Below, piece after piece: positions 1 to 8,594 of a stretch of DNA of 19,803 bases; positions within the stretch are counted from its first letter, which is position 1, and every line of letters begins with the position of its first letter. The notes beneath the pieces were generated by a model. The model was not told the DNA's origin and searched no databases. It worked only from the letters and a program-made list of their open reading frames with translations. The DNA is from Spirogloea muscicola (Eukaryota > Streptophyta > Zygnematophyceae > Spirogloeales > Spirogloeaceae), in assembly GCA_009602725.1 (NCBI GenBank), contig WELB01000005.1:555457-575259 (forward strand), given 5' to 3'. A program made the position numbers and the translations under genes.

Positions 1-140
1 GGCTGGCGGCACCGGCGGCGGCGGCGGCTGCGGCCCGGCGTCGGGCCGCGTGGCAAGGCCGCGGCCACCTCGGCGCGGCGTTGTGGCTGCAACCAGGCGA
101 GCATTCCGGCAGCCCTTTGCTTGCAAAGGGTGGAGGGGGG

Positions 141-1782
141 ATGCTCAAAGTCCAAGTCAGCTCAAAGTCCAAGTCAGCTCAAAGTCAGCTCCTATGCCTG
201 AGACTGCGAAGCATAATTGCGGGGGCGCAGAAGCCCGCGAGCCTTAGTCCCAGCTCGAGGTCCAGGACTGTGCACGCAGCGTTGACTTGGCTCCGCTCGT
301 TTCAGGGTCGGAAATAAGAATCTCGCAAGCATCTCCTTCCGTGAGCTTGTCGAAGTGGAGCAAGCCCTGGTGAAGGGGTTTGGCAGTCGCACTTGTTGTT
401 TCGCTCGGCAACTTGTTACTGAAGTGACATCTATTGTGGCAAACTCCTGTTGCTGCTGTGCAGGGGAGCGGTGGCGCTACCGGGCGGCTGGCGGGCGGGT
501 CCAGGCTTCCCTCCTCGGCGTTGGCGCCCCAGAGGCCCTCGTCATTGCCGTTGTGGCGCTGCTCGTCTTCGGGCCCAAGGGCCTGGCCGAGGTAAAGCTC
601 TTGTTGCAGTATGCAGAGCACAGACCCACTGCTGCTGGCTTGGAGCTTGAAAGTCCCTGGGGTTTGCGACTTATGTGTTGCGCGTTGTTTTGAGGTCGCT
701 CACAGGTGGCTCGGAATTTGGGAAAGACATTACGAGCGTTCCAGCCCACGATACGAGAGCTGCAGGTAAGGCAGGGCCCAGCTTATGCCCGCCGCCGGTC
801 GTGGGAGCAAATCATTCCTTCACACACAGGAGGCAAGGTTGCACGTGGAGCCACCATGCACCAGCGTGACGTGCGGCTGCTTGTCCTTCCAAAGGAGCCC
901 TGGCTTCCGCCAAGTGTTTGTCATTTGCAGTGGCGTTTTCGCTCTCCTGGCTGACTGCCACTCTCACTCTTCATCCTACACGCACAGCAAGTATCAGCCG
1001 AGTTTCGCAATACTCTCGAGCAAGAGATTGGGCTCGACGAACTCCGCAACCCTCCGCGGAGCTCCACTTTGCCTCCTCCCTCTTCCTCCACAGCTTCTGA
1101 GAGCCCCACAGCCTCATCAGTCGCTGATGCTTCAAAGCCGCCCTCCCCAGAAGGTCTTGTTGCGGGTGCCCTAAGCATGTCGCTTATGCTGTTCCATCTG
1201 CACCTCACTTCAGAGGTCACCAGGTCTCAGAATCACTGTTTTTGTCCCAAGTTTCTGTGCAGTATGAATTTACGCATTTAGTTTTCATAGCAACCGTGCT
1301 CGTTCAGATATTGTATTGCATTGCATCAGTCGGTGACTGGGTGGAGATTCAGGACAGCTTGCGACCAGCGACCTGACGGTTGCTGCAGCGGTGGTCATGC
1401 AGCTTACACGCCCGACGACTACGCCCGGAAGACTGAGCAGCAGCTGCAGAGCCTCTCAGAAGAGGCGAGGAGAGGTAAGGGTGCGTCTTACATTGAGCTA
1501 TTTTAAGGTGCCTACTGGAATGCGAGTCCACTTGTCTAGATCTTTGTCGCAGTTATTTTGAGTGCCGAAGACCTGAAGACTGGACTTGCAGTTAGCTTGC
1601 ATCTGAGCTCTATTGCGCCCTCATGGGCATACCTTGTTTCTGCTTGTGCCATGGCCACAGCGTCGGAGCTGGCAGCATGGGGTGGCAGTCCGCCCAAGGA
1701 GAGGGGAAAGGTGCAGGAGCCAGCAGCGGCCTCTTCTGCTGCCAATGCAGAGCCGCAGCTGCCGCCTCCTAAGAACCCCTAA
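141..1782 (+). CDS. HCF106: Thylakoid Sec-independent translocase subunit HCF106 (TatB-like)
   Basis: Subunit of the thylakoid twin-arginine (cpTat) pathway, which with TatC forms the receptor for folded precursors. Proposed exons: 141-306, 464-591, 706-765, 988-1153, 1403-1474, 1661-1782; phases join exactly and give about 237 residues, close to the usual HCF106 length. Exon 2 encodes the membrane hairpin (GVGAPEALVI, hydrophobic stretch, VFGPKGLAE, residues about 74-98). Exon 3 gives the amphipathic helix (VARNLGKTLRAFQPTIRELQ) and exon 4 continues with VSAEFRNTLEQEIGLDELR, the HCF106 rather than Tha4 pattern. Exons 5-6 are a polar, Pro/Ala-rich stromal tail ending at TAA. Exon 1 from ATG 141 is Ser/Arg/Ala-rich like a transit peptide, with likely cleavage near VQA/S, but its donor (G|GTCGGA) is weak and the start is inference. 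Exons 2-6 are secure. Confidence 0.88.
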
Positions 1783-2511
1783 TGTCCTGGAGCGCCCTTG
1801 GGATCACGCGTGCCTCGCTCTGGCTGCCAGTTGGACTGCTCTGCAAGCAGCCGGAGCAGGTAGGGAAAACACATGAGTGTGCCGCTTGATGAGCACCTTC
1901 ATGAGACTCAGTGTAGATCATGTCAGACCCTGATTTGCAGAATGGTAGCTTGATCAGCCTCATTATGGGAACACTATGGTCTTATGAGAAGCCGAGACCC
2001 TGCAGGCCAGGCTTGAGCTCGTCGTAAAGACAAGCCCCCTAACCCGGCCCAGGGCGAGTTGTCCTGGCTGGACGAGGTCCTTGTGATGGAGTGAGCCAAG
2101 ATTGAGGGTTTCTGCAGTTGATGGCCCTAGGCTTAAGAGAAATTTTTGAGATGCCTCATTCATGGCTAACAAGGCATCATTGTTATGATGAGTTGGGGGC
2201 AAGAAGGCTTGAGCCAGAGAGGAGCTCCTTTCCAGGACATGTGGTGGCTGTGCGGGCACGAGAAGTGACAACAGTAACTTCGTATCTTTTCTATGAATAG
2301 TGGTCGCATGTCCATTGCCTTTGAGAAGGAGGATCGTAGGAGCTTAGCAGGAGAAGCAACAGCTCTTCCGATGTAAGGCAGGGGCTGTTAAGAAGGTTGG
2401 TTGCTGTGAAGGGCTTGCTTATACATGCCTTACCACCTGACAGGGTGGCAATAGCAGAGAAAGGGCAGACAAGGAGCAGGACGTGCGGGAAGAGCAGGTG
2501 GAGGCTTTGCA
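1783..2511. other. Intergenic region downstream of HCF106
   Basis: No coding segment with family resemblance is visible on either strand. A TGTAA motif, the usual chlorophyte poly(A) signal, occurs at 2372-2376, but it is about 590 bases past the HCF106 stop, so its use is uncertain. The stretch 2354-2400 (containing CAGCTCTTCC) resembles 7722-7770 and is probably a decayed plus-strand piece of the dispersed repeat family described below. Confidence 0.4.
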
Positions 2512-2690
2512 CACTCGTAACTACTGAGTGGTCCATCCTCCCCCGTTCTGACATCGCATCTTCAGGCCCCTTCGTAGCTGCTTAGCGGGTTTTTAGGCCC
2601 CTCCATCATTTGGCCCCTTCAAACCTTTGTCAATTCTTATCGGGCTGGCTTTTCACAGCCCTTGCCCCCATTGGGAGTGCCACTTCTTCT
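2512..2690 (-). repeat. Dispersed hairpin repeat, copy A (minus orientation)
   Basis: The reverse complement of this segment matches 7792-7953 closely over its whole length, apart from a short insertion. Shared blocks include CCAATGGGGGCAAGGGCTGT, GAATTGACAA, GAAGGGGCCAAA, and an end block reading GGACCACTCAGTAGTTACGA. Similarity stops abruptly just after CGAGTG in both copies, so this is probably a true element end. A perfect 6-bp stem (GGGCTG/CAGCCC) with an 8-base loop lies at 2642-2661. Confidence 0.75.
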
Positions 2691-2934
2691 TTTCATGTAC
2701 TGGCGGCTGTGACTGCCAGTACAGAACAGGACTGAAAAGGCCGGAAGGCGCGTAGAAAACCACGAAAACTAAATGGGAACCACTATAGGTGTAGTGCCAG
2801 TGGGGTTTGAGGCTTCAGAAGAGTAGAGGGGTTTTAGGTACTTAACGATTCCCGTTGAGTGACAGTGGCGCGTCCTGCGCCTGGCGGAGCCTCGAGCGCG
2901 ATTCCCGTCGCCGGCACCGGCGGCGGCGCCGGCT

Positions 2935-2969
2935 GCGGCGGCGGCGGCGGCGGCNCCGCCGCCGCCGCC
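2935..2969. repeat. GGC/CCG triplet run with an undetermined base, abutting the L17 start codon
   Basis: A GCG run (2935-2954), one N at 2955, then a CCG/GCC run to 2969, followed directly by ATG 2970. The two halves are complementary and could form a G/C hairpin. The N marks a base call or join that could not be resolved, so the true repeat length is unknown. It lies upstream of the start codon and does not change the L17 reading frame. Confidence 0.8.
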
Positions 2970-3062
2970 ATGAAGCACCGCCACTCGATGCGCAAGCTCG
3001 GGCGCACCAGCTCGCACCGCTGGTCCATGCTGAGGTGCACGCCCCGCCGCCCTGCCGCTGCT

Positions 3063-3094
<32 letters not shown>

Positions 3095-4828
3095 TGGTCC
3101 TGACTCGCGGCACCTTACGCCGCACAGAACCATGGTGTCACAGCTCATCGAGCACGAGCGCATTGAGACGACGGTGCCCAAGGTCAGCCAGGCAGACCCT
3201 CCACAGGGCACATTTCACTGTGGCCTGAAGCCTTTCCCTTCCCCCGAGCTCTAGCGGCCCAGTCGATGTTCAGGACATGAAGGTCGTCCATGGCTGACAG
3301 GCGGAGCATCCACATTCTTAAACCCTGCCCTAAACCCACAAACTTGCCATGATCTTTAACAACCCGGATCCTATACTACTGCCCTTGCTGGTCCCGCTGT
3401 TGCTTCCTGGGCTCTGCTCCACATGCAGTGCCGTTCTTGTCGTGGACGGCTCTGTTTGCTTGCCTGTTGCTCCTCTGCTGGTAGCTGCCATCCGATGGGC
3501 GCATGCAAGGAGCTGCCGAGGGAGGCTGCCATCATTTCAGTCATAAGGTGATCAAGGTGTGCTGTGCTGAGCCTCAGCTCTGTGCGAATGCGGCTCTGCA
3601 GGCCAAAGAGCTGCGGCGGGTGGCTGACAACATGGTGCAGCTCGGCAAAGAGGTGAGGCTTGCCTCCGCAGCAGCCTCCATCAGCCTGTTAGCCATTGGG
3701 CCGAATGCTGTTGGCCAGGCGCAGCAGCTGCCCATAATTGGACCATGTGCAGTCCGTGCTCAAAAATCTTGTCCTCAAAGTGCCGCAAGCTCTCAGAGTT
3801 ACAGGATAAGCGAGCTCCCACTCTGCAGTCTCCGAATCCCTCTGTATGCACTTGGCTGGCTTTCACGGCCGCCCCTTTCGATCAGCAGCTGCTTCTCTCC
3901 TCCTCTTGAGGAGGGGAGGGACTGCTGGGGGCTTGCCTGCCTGCTGCACTTCTGAGGGCAGCCGTGGAGGGCAGAAGTGACAGCTGTACTGCTTTTGTTT
4001 GGCCTGTTGCAGCTGGTCGCAGACGTGCATGTACACTTGCACGCCTGATGTTTGCACCCTGCTGCTGCTTAAGACAGGGAACGTTGGCAGCCAGGAGGCG
4101 AGCAGCGGCGGTTGTGCGGGGGGATGCAAACCTCCACAAGGTCTTCACTGAGCTCGCCCTGCGATACCAGTAAGCAACCTGGAACCTGCGTGCAGCACAG
4201 TTTCGCTTGCCTTGTTCATCCTGCATGTGGCTGCTGTATGCTGAGCATGCCCCTGGCTGGGGAACTTATAGACTGCATCCACTACTGATCCGCTTGAGCA
4301 GCGCTGGCCCTACCGCAGCCTCCTAAGATGAGGCTAAAGGCGCCGGGAGCCTGAGTCAGGCCACTGTTATAAGTTGAGGTTTCACATGTGCACGGCCGTG
4401 CAGGGATCGGGCGGGGGGTTACACACGGCTGCTGCCCACACGGGTGCGCCAGGGCGATGCAGCTCCCATGGCCTTCATTGAGTGAGCTCGTCGCATGCAT
4501 GATCCTCAGCAGTCCAGGGCACCATGTTGTCAGCATGCTCCCTGCTTTTGGGGCCCCTTGGAGTGCTTGTCACAAGAATCCACAGAAACTTATGTAGACT
4601 ATCCCTTCCAAGTGCAACCTTTGCTCGCTCACTTCTTGAGTTGCATAATTGGAAGCCCAGACTTAAACCAGGGGCTGACGATGATCTGCCTGTTCATGGC
4701 CACCCAATAGATTGGTGGACCGGCCAAACGAGCTGCGGCAGTCTCGTCCAGCAAGGACGCCACCGGTGGAGAAGGTGCCGCTGCCGCCCTGGCTGCAGGC
4801 CCGATATGCTCGCTGCTGGGCCCCTTGA
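2970..4828 (+). CDS. RPL17: Ribosomal protein L17 (bL17), mitochondrial plant-type, nuclear-encoded
   Basis: Large-subunit protein of bacterial-type ribosomes, placed near the peptide exit. Exons 2970-3034, 3128-3182, 3602-3652, 4078-4169, 4404-4481 and 4711-4828 join in phase to 152 residues and TGA. Motifs in order: [14 protein letters not shown] (residues 9-21), [17 protein letters not shown] (24-40), [17 protein letters not shown] (41-57), [19 protein letters not shown] (69-87), [20 protein letters not shown] (89-108), then [12 protein letters not shown] and [11 protein letters not shown]. The start [11 protein letters not shown] and the tail after NELRQS resemble plant mitochondrial L17 rather than the plastid protein. 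No longer N-terminus is available: TGA at 2856-2858 closes the frame with no intervening ATG, so targeting would rely on the basic N-terminus. Intron 1 is 93 bases and mostly a CGG run. The gene converges with the GFA gene. Confidence 0.93.
3064..3093. repeat. (CGG)n microsatellite inside L17 intron 1
   Basis: About ten CGG units occupy a third of a 93-base intron bounded by AG|GTGCAC and CGCACAG|A. The run is not a multiple-alanine coding segment: the L17 protein is continuous only when it is spliced out. Confidence 0.85.
3316..3342. repeat. Degenerate telomere-like motif in L17 intron 2
   Basis: TTAAACCCTGCCCTAAACCC carries two to three imperfect copies of the CCCTAAA unit. It is much weaker than the array at 6165-6199 and could be chance. 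Confidence 0.35.
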
Positions 4829-5047
4829 CTAAATATCCAATGAGCTCAAGGACTTGGAGCTTGGATGCAGTGCTAGAAACAACTGCCCAAGCTTTGACTT
4901 TAGATTGTAGAGCTAAATGATGTGCCTCTTAAGATGCAATAGTTGCAACCACTGATTGCATGATCACTAGATGCGCTCTACCGCAAGTGTGCCATATTGG
5001 CCTGCTCCATTCATGGGCGCACTTTGTCTTCTAGCACCTGCTGGCAG

Positions 5048-5052
5048 TGTAA
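5048..5052 (+). promoter_or_regulatory. Candidate poly(A) signal TGTAA for L17
   Basis: TGTAA is the common chlorophyte polyadenylation signal. This one is 220 bases after the L17 stop and is the first plus-strand occurrence there. Use is inferred from position only. Confidence 0.45.
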
Positions 5053-5084
5053 GGCACAGTGCACTTGTAGGCGCCACTTGAGCT

Positions 5085-5089
5085 TTACA
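5085..5089 (-). promoter_or_regulatory. Candidate poly(A) signal TGTAA for the GFA gene
   Basis: TTACA on the plus strand reads TGTAA on the minus strand, 239 bases after the minus-strand stop. With the opposing signal at 5048 it suggests that the two transcripts end within, or slightly overlapping, the same 40-base interval. Confidence 0.4.
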
Positions 5090-5327
5090 TGTGCTCCAAC
5101 GTGGACGGATGGGCAAGGTCAAACAGCGCCCGAACCTTGGACAGACTCGTTGACTGGTCAGTGTAGAATGTACACAAGGATCTGGCTGGCTGTTTACCTT
5201 CTGCTACTGCATAGCTTCGGAGCCTTCCATAATCAGCGCTAAAACACAGGAGGGTGACAATTGCTGCCCAGTCCAGTAGTTTGAATCATCGGTTTGCCAG
5301 CAAACACCAACTCGATGCTAAGTGCCA

Positions 5328-6533
5328 CTATAGTGGAACCTCCATGCCAGCACGCTGGTGCCACTGTGCGATGCTTTCCTCAGGGTACTCATCAAACTGC
5401 TTGTCCTTGGACCCGATGGCGGGCTGCACCCAGCTGGCCTTGGAGCCGAGCATGAGATGCGTGCGTTCAGGCGCCTGTGGCAGTTCGCTGTCAATGGCTG
5501 TCGCGAACGGGTGAACAAGCTCCGGCCACGTGGGGTCATATAGGAACAGAGCGGAGCCGCAGAGCTTGCAGAAAGCGCGGTACGCTGTGCTCGGCTGCCA
5601 CGGCAGCAACGCAATTGACACGACATGTGCAAGGTTTGTGAGGATCACTTGACAGTACGGACATTGGACGTCGCTGAGGACAAGGTGCTGAGATAGCTGC
5701 CCCAACTCAAAGCCTACTGAGGCTACTGACAGAGGCCCCAGCGATGGAGGCGACACAGCGGCGGCGGCGGCGGCGGCGGCGGAGGTAGGGGCGGCGTGTC
5801 AAGAGCGCGCCAGCAAGTGGGCCCCTTGGACTCGAGCACCTGCGGCAGAACTGCAGAGCCGTAGCTCGTATGGCAATGGCGTACAGAAAGCTGGGGGGTG
5901 AGACCCACCTCGGGCTTGTCCTGGCCGGGCCGGTGGATGATGGCGTTGTAGCGGCCGACGTGCTCCTCGCCATCGAGCTGCGGAGCGGCGCCTAAGCCGT
6001 GAGCTCGCCGTGCATTGAGAGAGCTGCCGCAGAGCTGCCAAGGCCAGTAACGCCGAGGCGGCGGCGCCCAATGGTGCGCTGGCCACGATGGCTTCGCGGC
6101 GGCGGCCAATTGTCCTCAATTTTTCAGTTACGAGCTACGTAAAAGTCATGAGGATAGGGTTAAGCCCTAAACCCTAAACCCTACACCCTAAACCCCAAAC
6201 GTAAACAATGATCCCTACAATAAATAAGGGTGGAGAGTCCGCCTCCCACCTTCAGCGTGCCATAGTCGCCGGCGAGGTTGACGGCGTAGCCGCCGCCGCC
6301 GGTCTTGCAGCACGGTGTGCAGTAGCAGAGCTGCGAGCAGGCGGGCGGAGGAGACGAGGGGCCCACTCAATGAATGCCGCAGGCGTTCTAGCCGCCGCAA
6401 CCGCCGCCGCCGCCGCCGCTGCCGCCGCCGCGGGCGCCAGAGCCGCCACGTCGAGTACCTGGTACGGCACGGGGTGCTGCGACTTGACCTCGAATGTGAC
6501 GGCCTGGCAGTGGCAGGACCCCTCGAGCAGCAT
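5328..6533 (-). CDS. GFA/CENP-V domain protein (glutathione-dependent formaldehyde-activating enzyme-like)
   Basis: Small zinc-binding protein of the GFA/CENP-V fold; the substrate of this copy is unknown. Minus-strand exons 6533-6459, 6330-6250, 5977-5909 and 5594-5328 all join in phase 0, giving 163 residues, a normal length for the family. Zinc-ligand motifs appear in order: GSCHCQAV (Cys7, Cys9), LCYCTPCCKTGGGG (Cys27, Cys29, Cys32) and FCKLCGSAL (Cys84, Cys87), followed by the conserved block LYDPTWPELVHPFATAID. The ATG at 6533 is chosen because GSCHC normally lies a few residues from the start and the DNA just upstream is a pure triplet run. Donors are GTACTC, GTGGGA and GTGGGT; acceptors all end CAG. 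The intron between exons 2 and 3 carries telomere-like repeats. No signal peptide is visible. Confidence 0.9.
5759..5782. repeat. (GGC)n microsatellite in intron 3 of the GFA gene
   Basis: Eight uninterrupted GCG/GGC units within the intron between minus-strand exons 5909-5977 and 5328-5594. Apparent long Arg/Pro/Ala reading frames here are products of the repeat. Confidence 0.85.
6165..6199. repeat. Interstitial telomere-like array (CCCTAAA)n in a GFA-gene intron
   Basis: Five consecutive 7-base units: CCCTAAA, CCCTAAA, CCCTACA, CCCTAAA, CCCCAAA. The perfect unit is the plant-type (Arabidopsis-type) telomere repeat. The array lies inside intron 2 (5978-6249) of the minus-strand GFA gene, with the G-rich strand on the coding strand, so it is interstitial rather than a chromosome end. 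Confidence 0.9.
6391..6432. repeat. (CCG)n run in intron 1 of the GFA gene
   Basis: GCC/CCG triplets with a few interruptions, between minus-strand exons 6459-6533 and 6250-6330. It generates poly-Ala, poly-Arg and poly-Pro pseudo-frames on both strands that I do not treat as genes. Confidence 0.8.
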
Positions 6534-6538
6534 CTTCC

Positions 6539-6564
6539 GGCGGCGGCGGCGGCGGCGGCGGCGG
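6539..6564. repeat. (CGG)n run just upstream of the GFA start codon
   Basis: On the minus strand it is a CCG run ending six bases before ATG 6533, so it would be in the 5' leader. It parallels the triplet run against the L17 start codon. Confidence 0.8.
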
Positions 6565-6651
6565 AGGTCGCGGCGGCAAACGCGGCGGTTTTGGCCGGGG
6601 ACAGTTGTCCCTCGGCACGGAGGTCCTCCTCCGGAACTCGAAGCCCAGTGG

Positions 6652-6712
6652 CTGTGATGATTCCAAACTGATTCCATTCTTTTGGGCTGGCCTCTCACAG
6701 CCACCAGTCAAG
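6652..6712 (-). repeat. Dispersed hairpin repeat, copy D (minus orientation)
   Basis: The reverse complement of 6674-6710 matches 7091-7125 almost exactly (ACTGGTGGCTG then GAGAGGCCAGCCCAAAAGAA), forming an inverted pair about 380 bases apart. The family hairpin is kept: GGCTG and CAGCC arms at 6684-6702. Confidence 0.65.
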
Positions 6713-6890
6713 TTGGAAGCGGTGTTCTCTCTAAATCCAATCCTTAGGCCAAAACCTCGCCTCGCCCCCGAGAAAACAGATATAGCTCTTCCAATCTGGG
6801 GAAGGGGCGCGTTGCGTGTGATAGTGTGCAATGAGAAGAGGCAGGCCTAAAGCCAATGCACTGTTCAGGCATTGCAAGACAAACGGCTGC

Positions 6891-7010
6891 GAGAAGAAGT
6901 TGCTCTCAAAATGTGGGCAAGGGCTGTGACAAGCCAGCCCGAACAAAGTTTGGACAAGGTTCGAAGGGGCCAAACTACGAAGGAGCCAGAAGCGCTATCT
7001 CAGAACGCTC
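6891..7010 (+). repeat. Dispersed hairpin repeat, copy C
   Basis: Contains GTGGGCAAGGGCTGTGAC, a 6-bp perfect stem at 6921-6940, then GACAAGGTTCGAAGGGGCCA and AACTACGA, all shared with copy B at 7792-7953. The end block is replaced by a diverged sequence. Confidence 0.7.
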
Positions 7011-7090
7011 ACCCGATTGCTTTCTGTATGTGGTCAGTGTAAGGAAGACAACACTCGACCTGCAGCAAACAAGCAAGCGCGGCCAGATTA

Positions 7091-7198
7091 ACTGGTGGCT
7101 GGGAGAGGCCAGCCCAAAAGAATGGACAAGGTCTGAAGGAGTCGGAGTGCTAAGGACTGAGACAGCAGTAAGCGGACTCTCAGTAACCTCTCGTCAGT
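7091..7198 (+). repeat. Dispersed hairpin repeat, copy E
   Basis: Shares GGCCAGCCCAAAAGAATGG with copy D in opposite orientation, followed by ACAAGGTCTGAAGGAG and a degenerate end CTCAGTAACCTCTCG that resembles the CTCAGTAGTTACGAG end of copy B. Hairpin arms at 7097-7101 and 7110-7114. Confidence 0.6.
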
Positions 7199-7209
7199 AG
7201 ATGCAAATC

Positions 7210-7569
7210 TGAGTAGCTAGCAGGCGGAAAGACGTCGCCCTGACGGAAGCCGGAGGCCGCCGCCAGAGCGCGGCCTGCGCGCAAGTGGACCGCAAAAGCT
7301 AGGGACCGCTGCAAAGAGACGGCCAGGCGCATCCGGTAAACTTGGGCGAGGGACCCGGCGACATGGAAGCCAGGCTGCTCGCCTTGCTGCCCGTCGCGGC
7401 GGGCCGCTGCTCGCCGCGCAAGGCGGTGGAGGAGGTCCAGCCATTTGGCGCCATAGGCGCCGTGTACGACGGCGAGTGGGATAAACTCGTCGCCTACCGG
7501 GTGATCTGAGTACTTGCGCTCCTTTGCGGCGGCCGCTTGGCGGACGGCAAACAGGGGTCTTTCGGCCAC
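7210..7569 (-). pseudogene. Remnant of a retroelement-type ORF, C-terminal part (fragment 1)
   Basis: The minus strand carries about 120 open codons: AKERKYSDHP, DEFIPLAVVHGAYGAKWLDL, LLHRLARRAAARR, YRMRLAVSLQRSLAFAVHL, RAGRALAAASGFRQG. A charged stretch, then a P-L-A-x-x-x-x-G-x-x-G pattern, a Leu/Arg-rich helix and a final LQR-helix resembles, from memory, the C-terminal end of reverse-transcriptase ORFs of algal non-LTR retroelements; that assignment is an inference. Two further diverged copies of the same protein segment lie at 9255-9390 and 9425-9700, which shows that it is repetitive. No catalytic RT motif (such as the YADD box) is present here, so at most the tail survives. Confidence 0.5.
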
Positions 7570-7721
7570 TTAGTCTCTGGTCCGTCACGATCTGTGGCTA
7601 GCGACCCAGCCTGGCAGGCGATAAGTAAGAGGTACATTAGCTGCTAGTTGAGTGTTAATCAGAGAAAACGCTTAGGCTGGGGTCAACAAGCCAGCCGTAC
7701 TTGCGGCCTGAACTGAGATGG

Positions 7722-7770
7722 AAGCAGCAGCTCTTCCAAGGTGGCGAGGGCCGTGATCAGCCAGTCCACA
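7722..7770 (+). repeat. Decayed partial hairpin-repeat copy in tandem with copy B
   Basis: CAGCTCTTCCAAGGTGGCGA followed by GGGCCGTGATCAGCCAG resembles the GCGAGGGCTGTAAAAAGCTA core of the copy at 10211-10330 and the CAGCTCTTCC stretch at 2354-2400. It lies only about 20 bases before copy B. Confidence 0.4.
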
Positions 7771-7791
7771 GAAGATGAAAAAGGGGCAAAG

Positions 7792-7953
7792 GAGAAGTAG
7801 TGGCTCTCCCAATGGGGGCAAGGGCTGTGAGAAGCCAGCCCGAAAAGAATTGACAAGGTTCGAAGGGGCCAAACTACGAGCTAAGCAGCTACTAGGGGCC
7901 TGAAGAGGCTATGGCAGAACGGGGGAGGATGGACCACTCAGTAGTTACGAGTG
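7792..7953 (+). repeat. Dispersed hairpin repeat, copy B (best-preserved)
   Basis: This is the longest match to copy A (2512-2690, inverted). It contains a perfect GGGCTG/CAGCCC stem with loop TGAGAAGC (7822-7841), then GACAAGGTTCGAAGGGGCCA, and the end block GGACCACTCAGTAGTTACGA. The GGTTCGAAGG segment resembles a pol III B-box, so a SINE-like origin is possible but unproven. Confidence 0.75.
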
Positions 7954-8264
7954 AGGAGCCTCAAATCCGACAGACTAGCTGCCGGAAAGCTATTCCCAAG
8001 GGTCCAAAGGAGCCGGAAAGCGCAGAGAATACTGGGGGGTGCGTTGCTAACCATTTCCTGCTCAGCAAGAGGAAGAAGGGAGGTTCTCATCAAATAGGTT
8101 GCGTTGACGCCTCGTCAACCAAAGTCAACTGGGTGACGCGGAGCGCGCTCATTCGCCCGGCACGCCCGCCGGATGCGGCCGAGAAGCGCCGGCAGGCAGA
8201 TTCCCCCGCCGTCGTCGGCGGAGCACCCGAGTGCTCGCAGCCGTCGCCGCCGCCGGGAATCGCG

Positions 8265-8338
8265 GCGCGCATCGCGGCGCGCTCCGCGGCGCGCATCGTG
8301 GCGCGCGACGCGGAGCACACTGCGGCGCGCATCGCGGC
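8265..8338. repeat. 12-bp GC-rich tandem repeat (GCGGCGCGCATC-type)
   Basis: About five or six imperfect tandem copies of a unit such as GCGGCGCGCATC: the third copy reads GCGGCGCGCTCC, the next returns to CATC, and a later one is GTGGCGCGCGAC. The period is a multiple of three, so it produces repeated Arg/Ala pseudo-frames in every reading. Confidence 0.7.
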
Positions 8339-8594
8339 CACGCCCCTCCCGCCCGTTGCCGCGGCTCCGCGGCATCGCCGCGGCCAAGGCGGCGGCGCCG
8401 CCTTCCGCGGCGGCGGCCTGGTCATTGCTCTAACCGGGAAGCGTCAGACCAAGCGGTACTGCTGGGCTCACTGCTGGTGAATGAAAAGGAGGAACAGACG
8501 TATACCAGCTATATCTATAACGACGTCCCCGTTAGGACTTCTCCGGGCTGGGGGCTGACCCCGGAGCACCGCGACCGCCGGCGAGCGCGCTGCG

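Larger units (their letters stand above)
4829..5327. other. Convergent 3' intergenic region between L17 and the GFA gene
   Basis: It separates the TGA of L17 (+) from the TAG of the GFA gene (-). It holds opposing candidate poly(A) signals (listed separately) and no coding segment that I recognise. Confidence 0.6.

Noticed and set aside
2859-2969. In-frame N-terminal extension of L17 from a GTG codon
   Set aside because: No ATG occurs in the frame after TGA 2856; it consists of poly-Gly/Ala from the triplet run, and the L17 motif pattern starts properly at ATG 2970.
6165-6199. Chromosome end
   Set aside because: Only five imperfect units, and gene exons continue on both sides.
6181-6831. 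Many long Arg-, Pro- and Ala-rich ORFs on both strands
   Set aside because: They are shadows of (CCG)n/(CGG)n runs; only the three GFA exon segments in the region show conserved motifs.
7911-8480. 189-codon plus-strand ORF with an ATG start
   Set aside because: It begins inside the end block of the dispersed repeat, runs through the 12-bp tandem repeat, and has no family resemblance; the same opening residues appear in the other repeat copy at 2512, so they come from the element.
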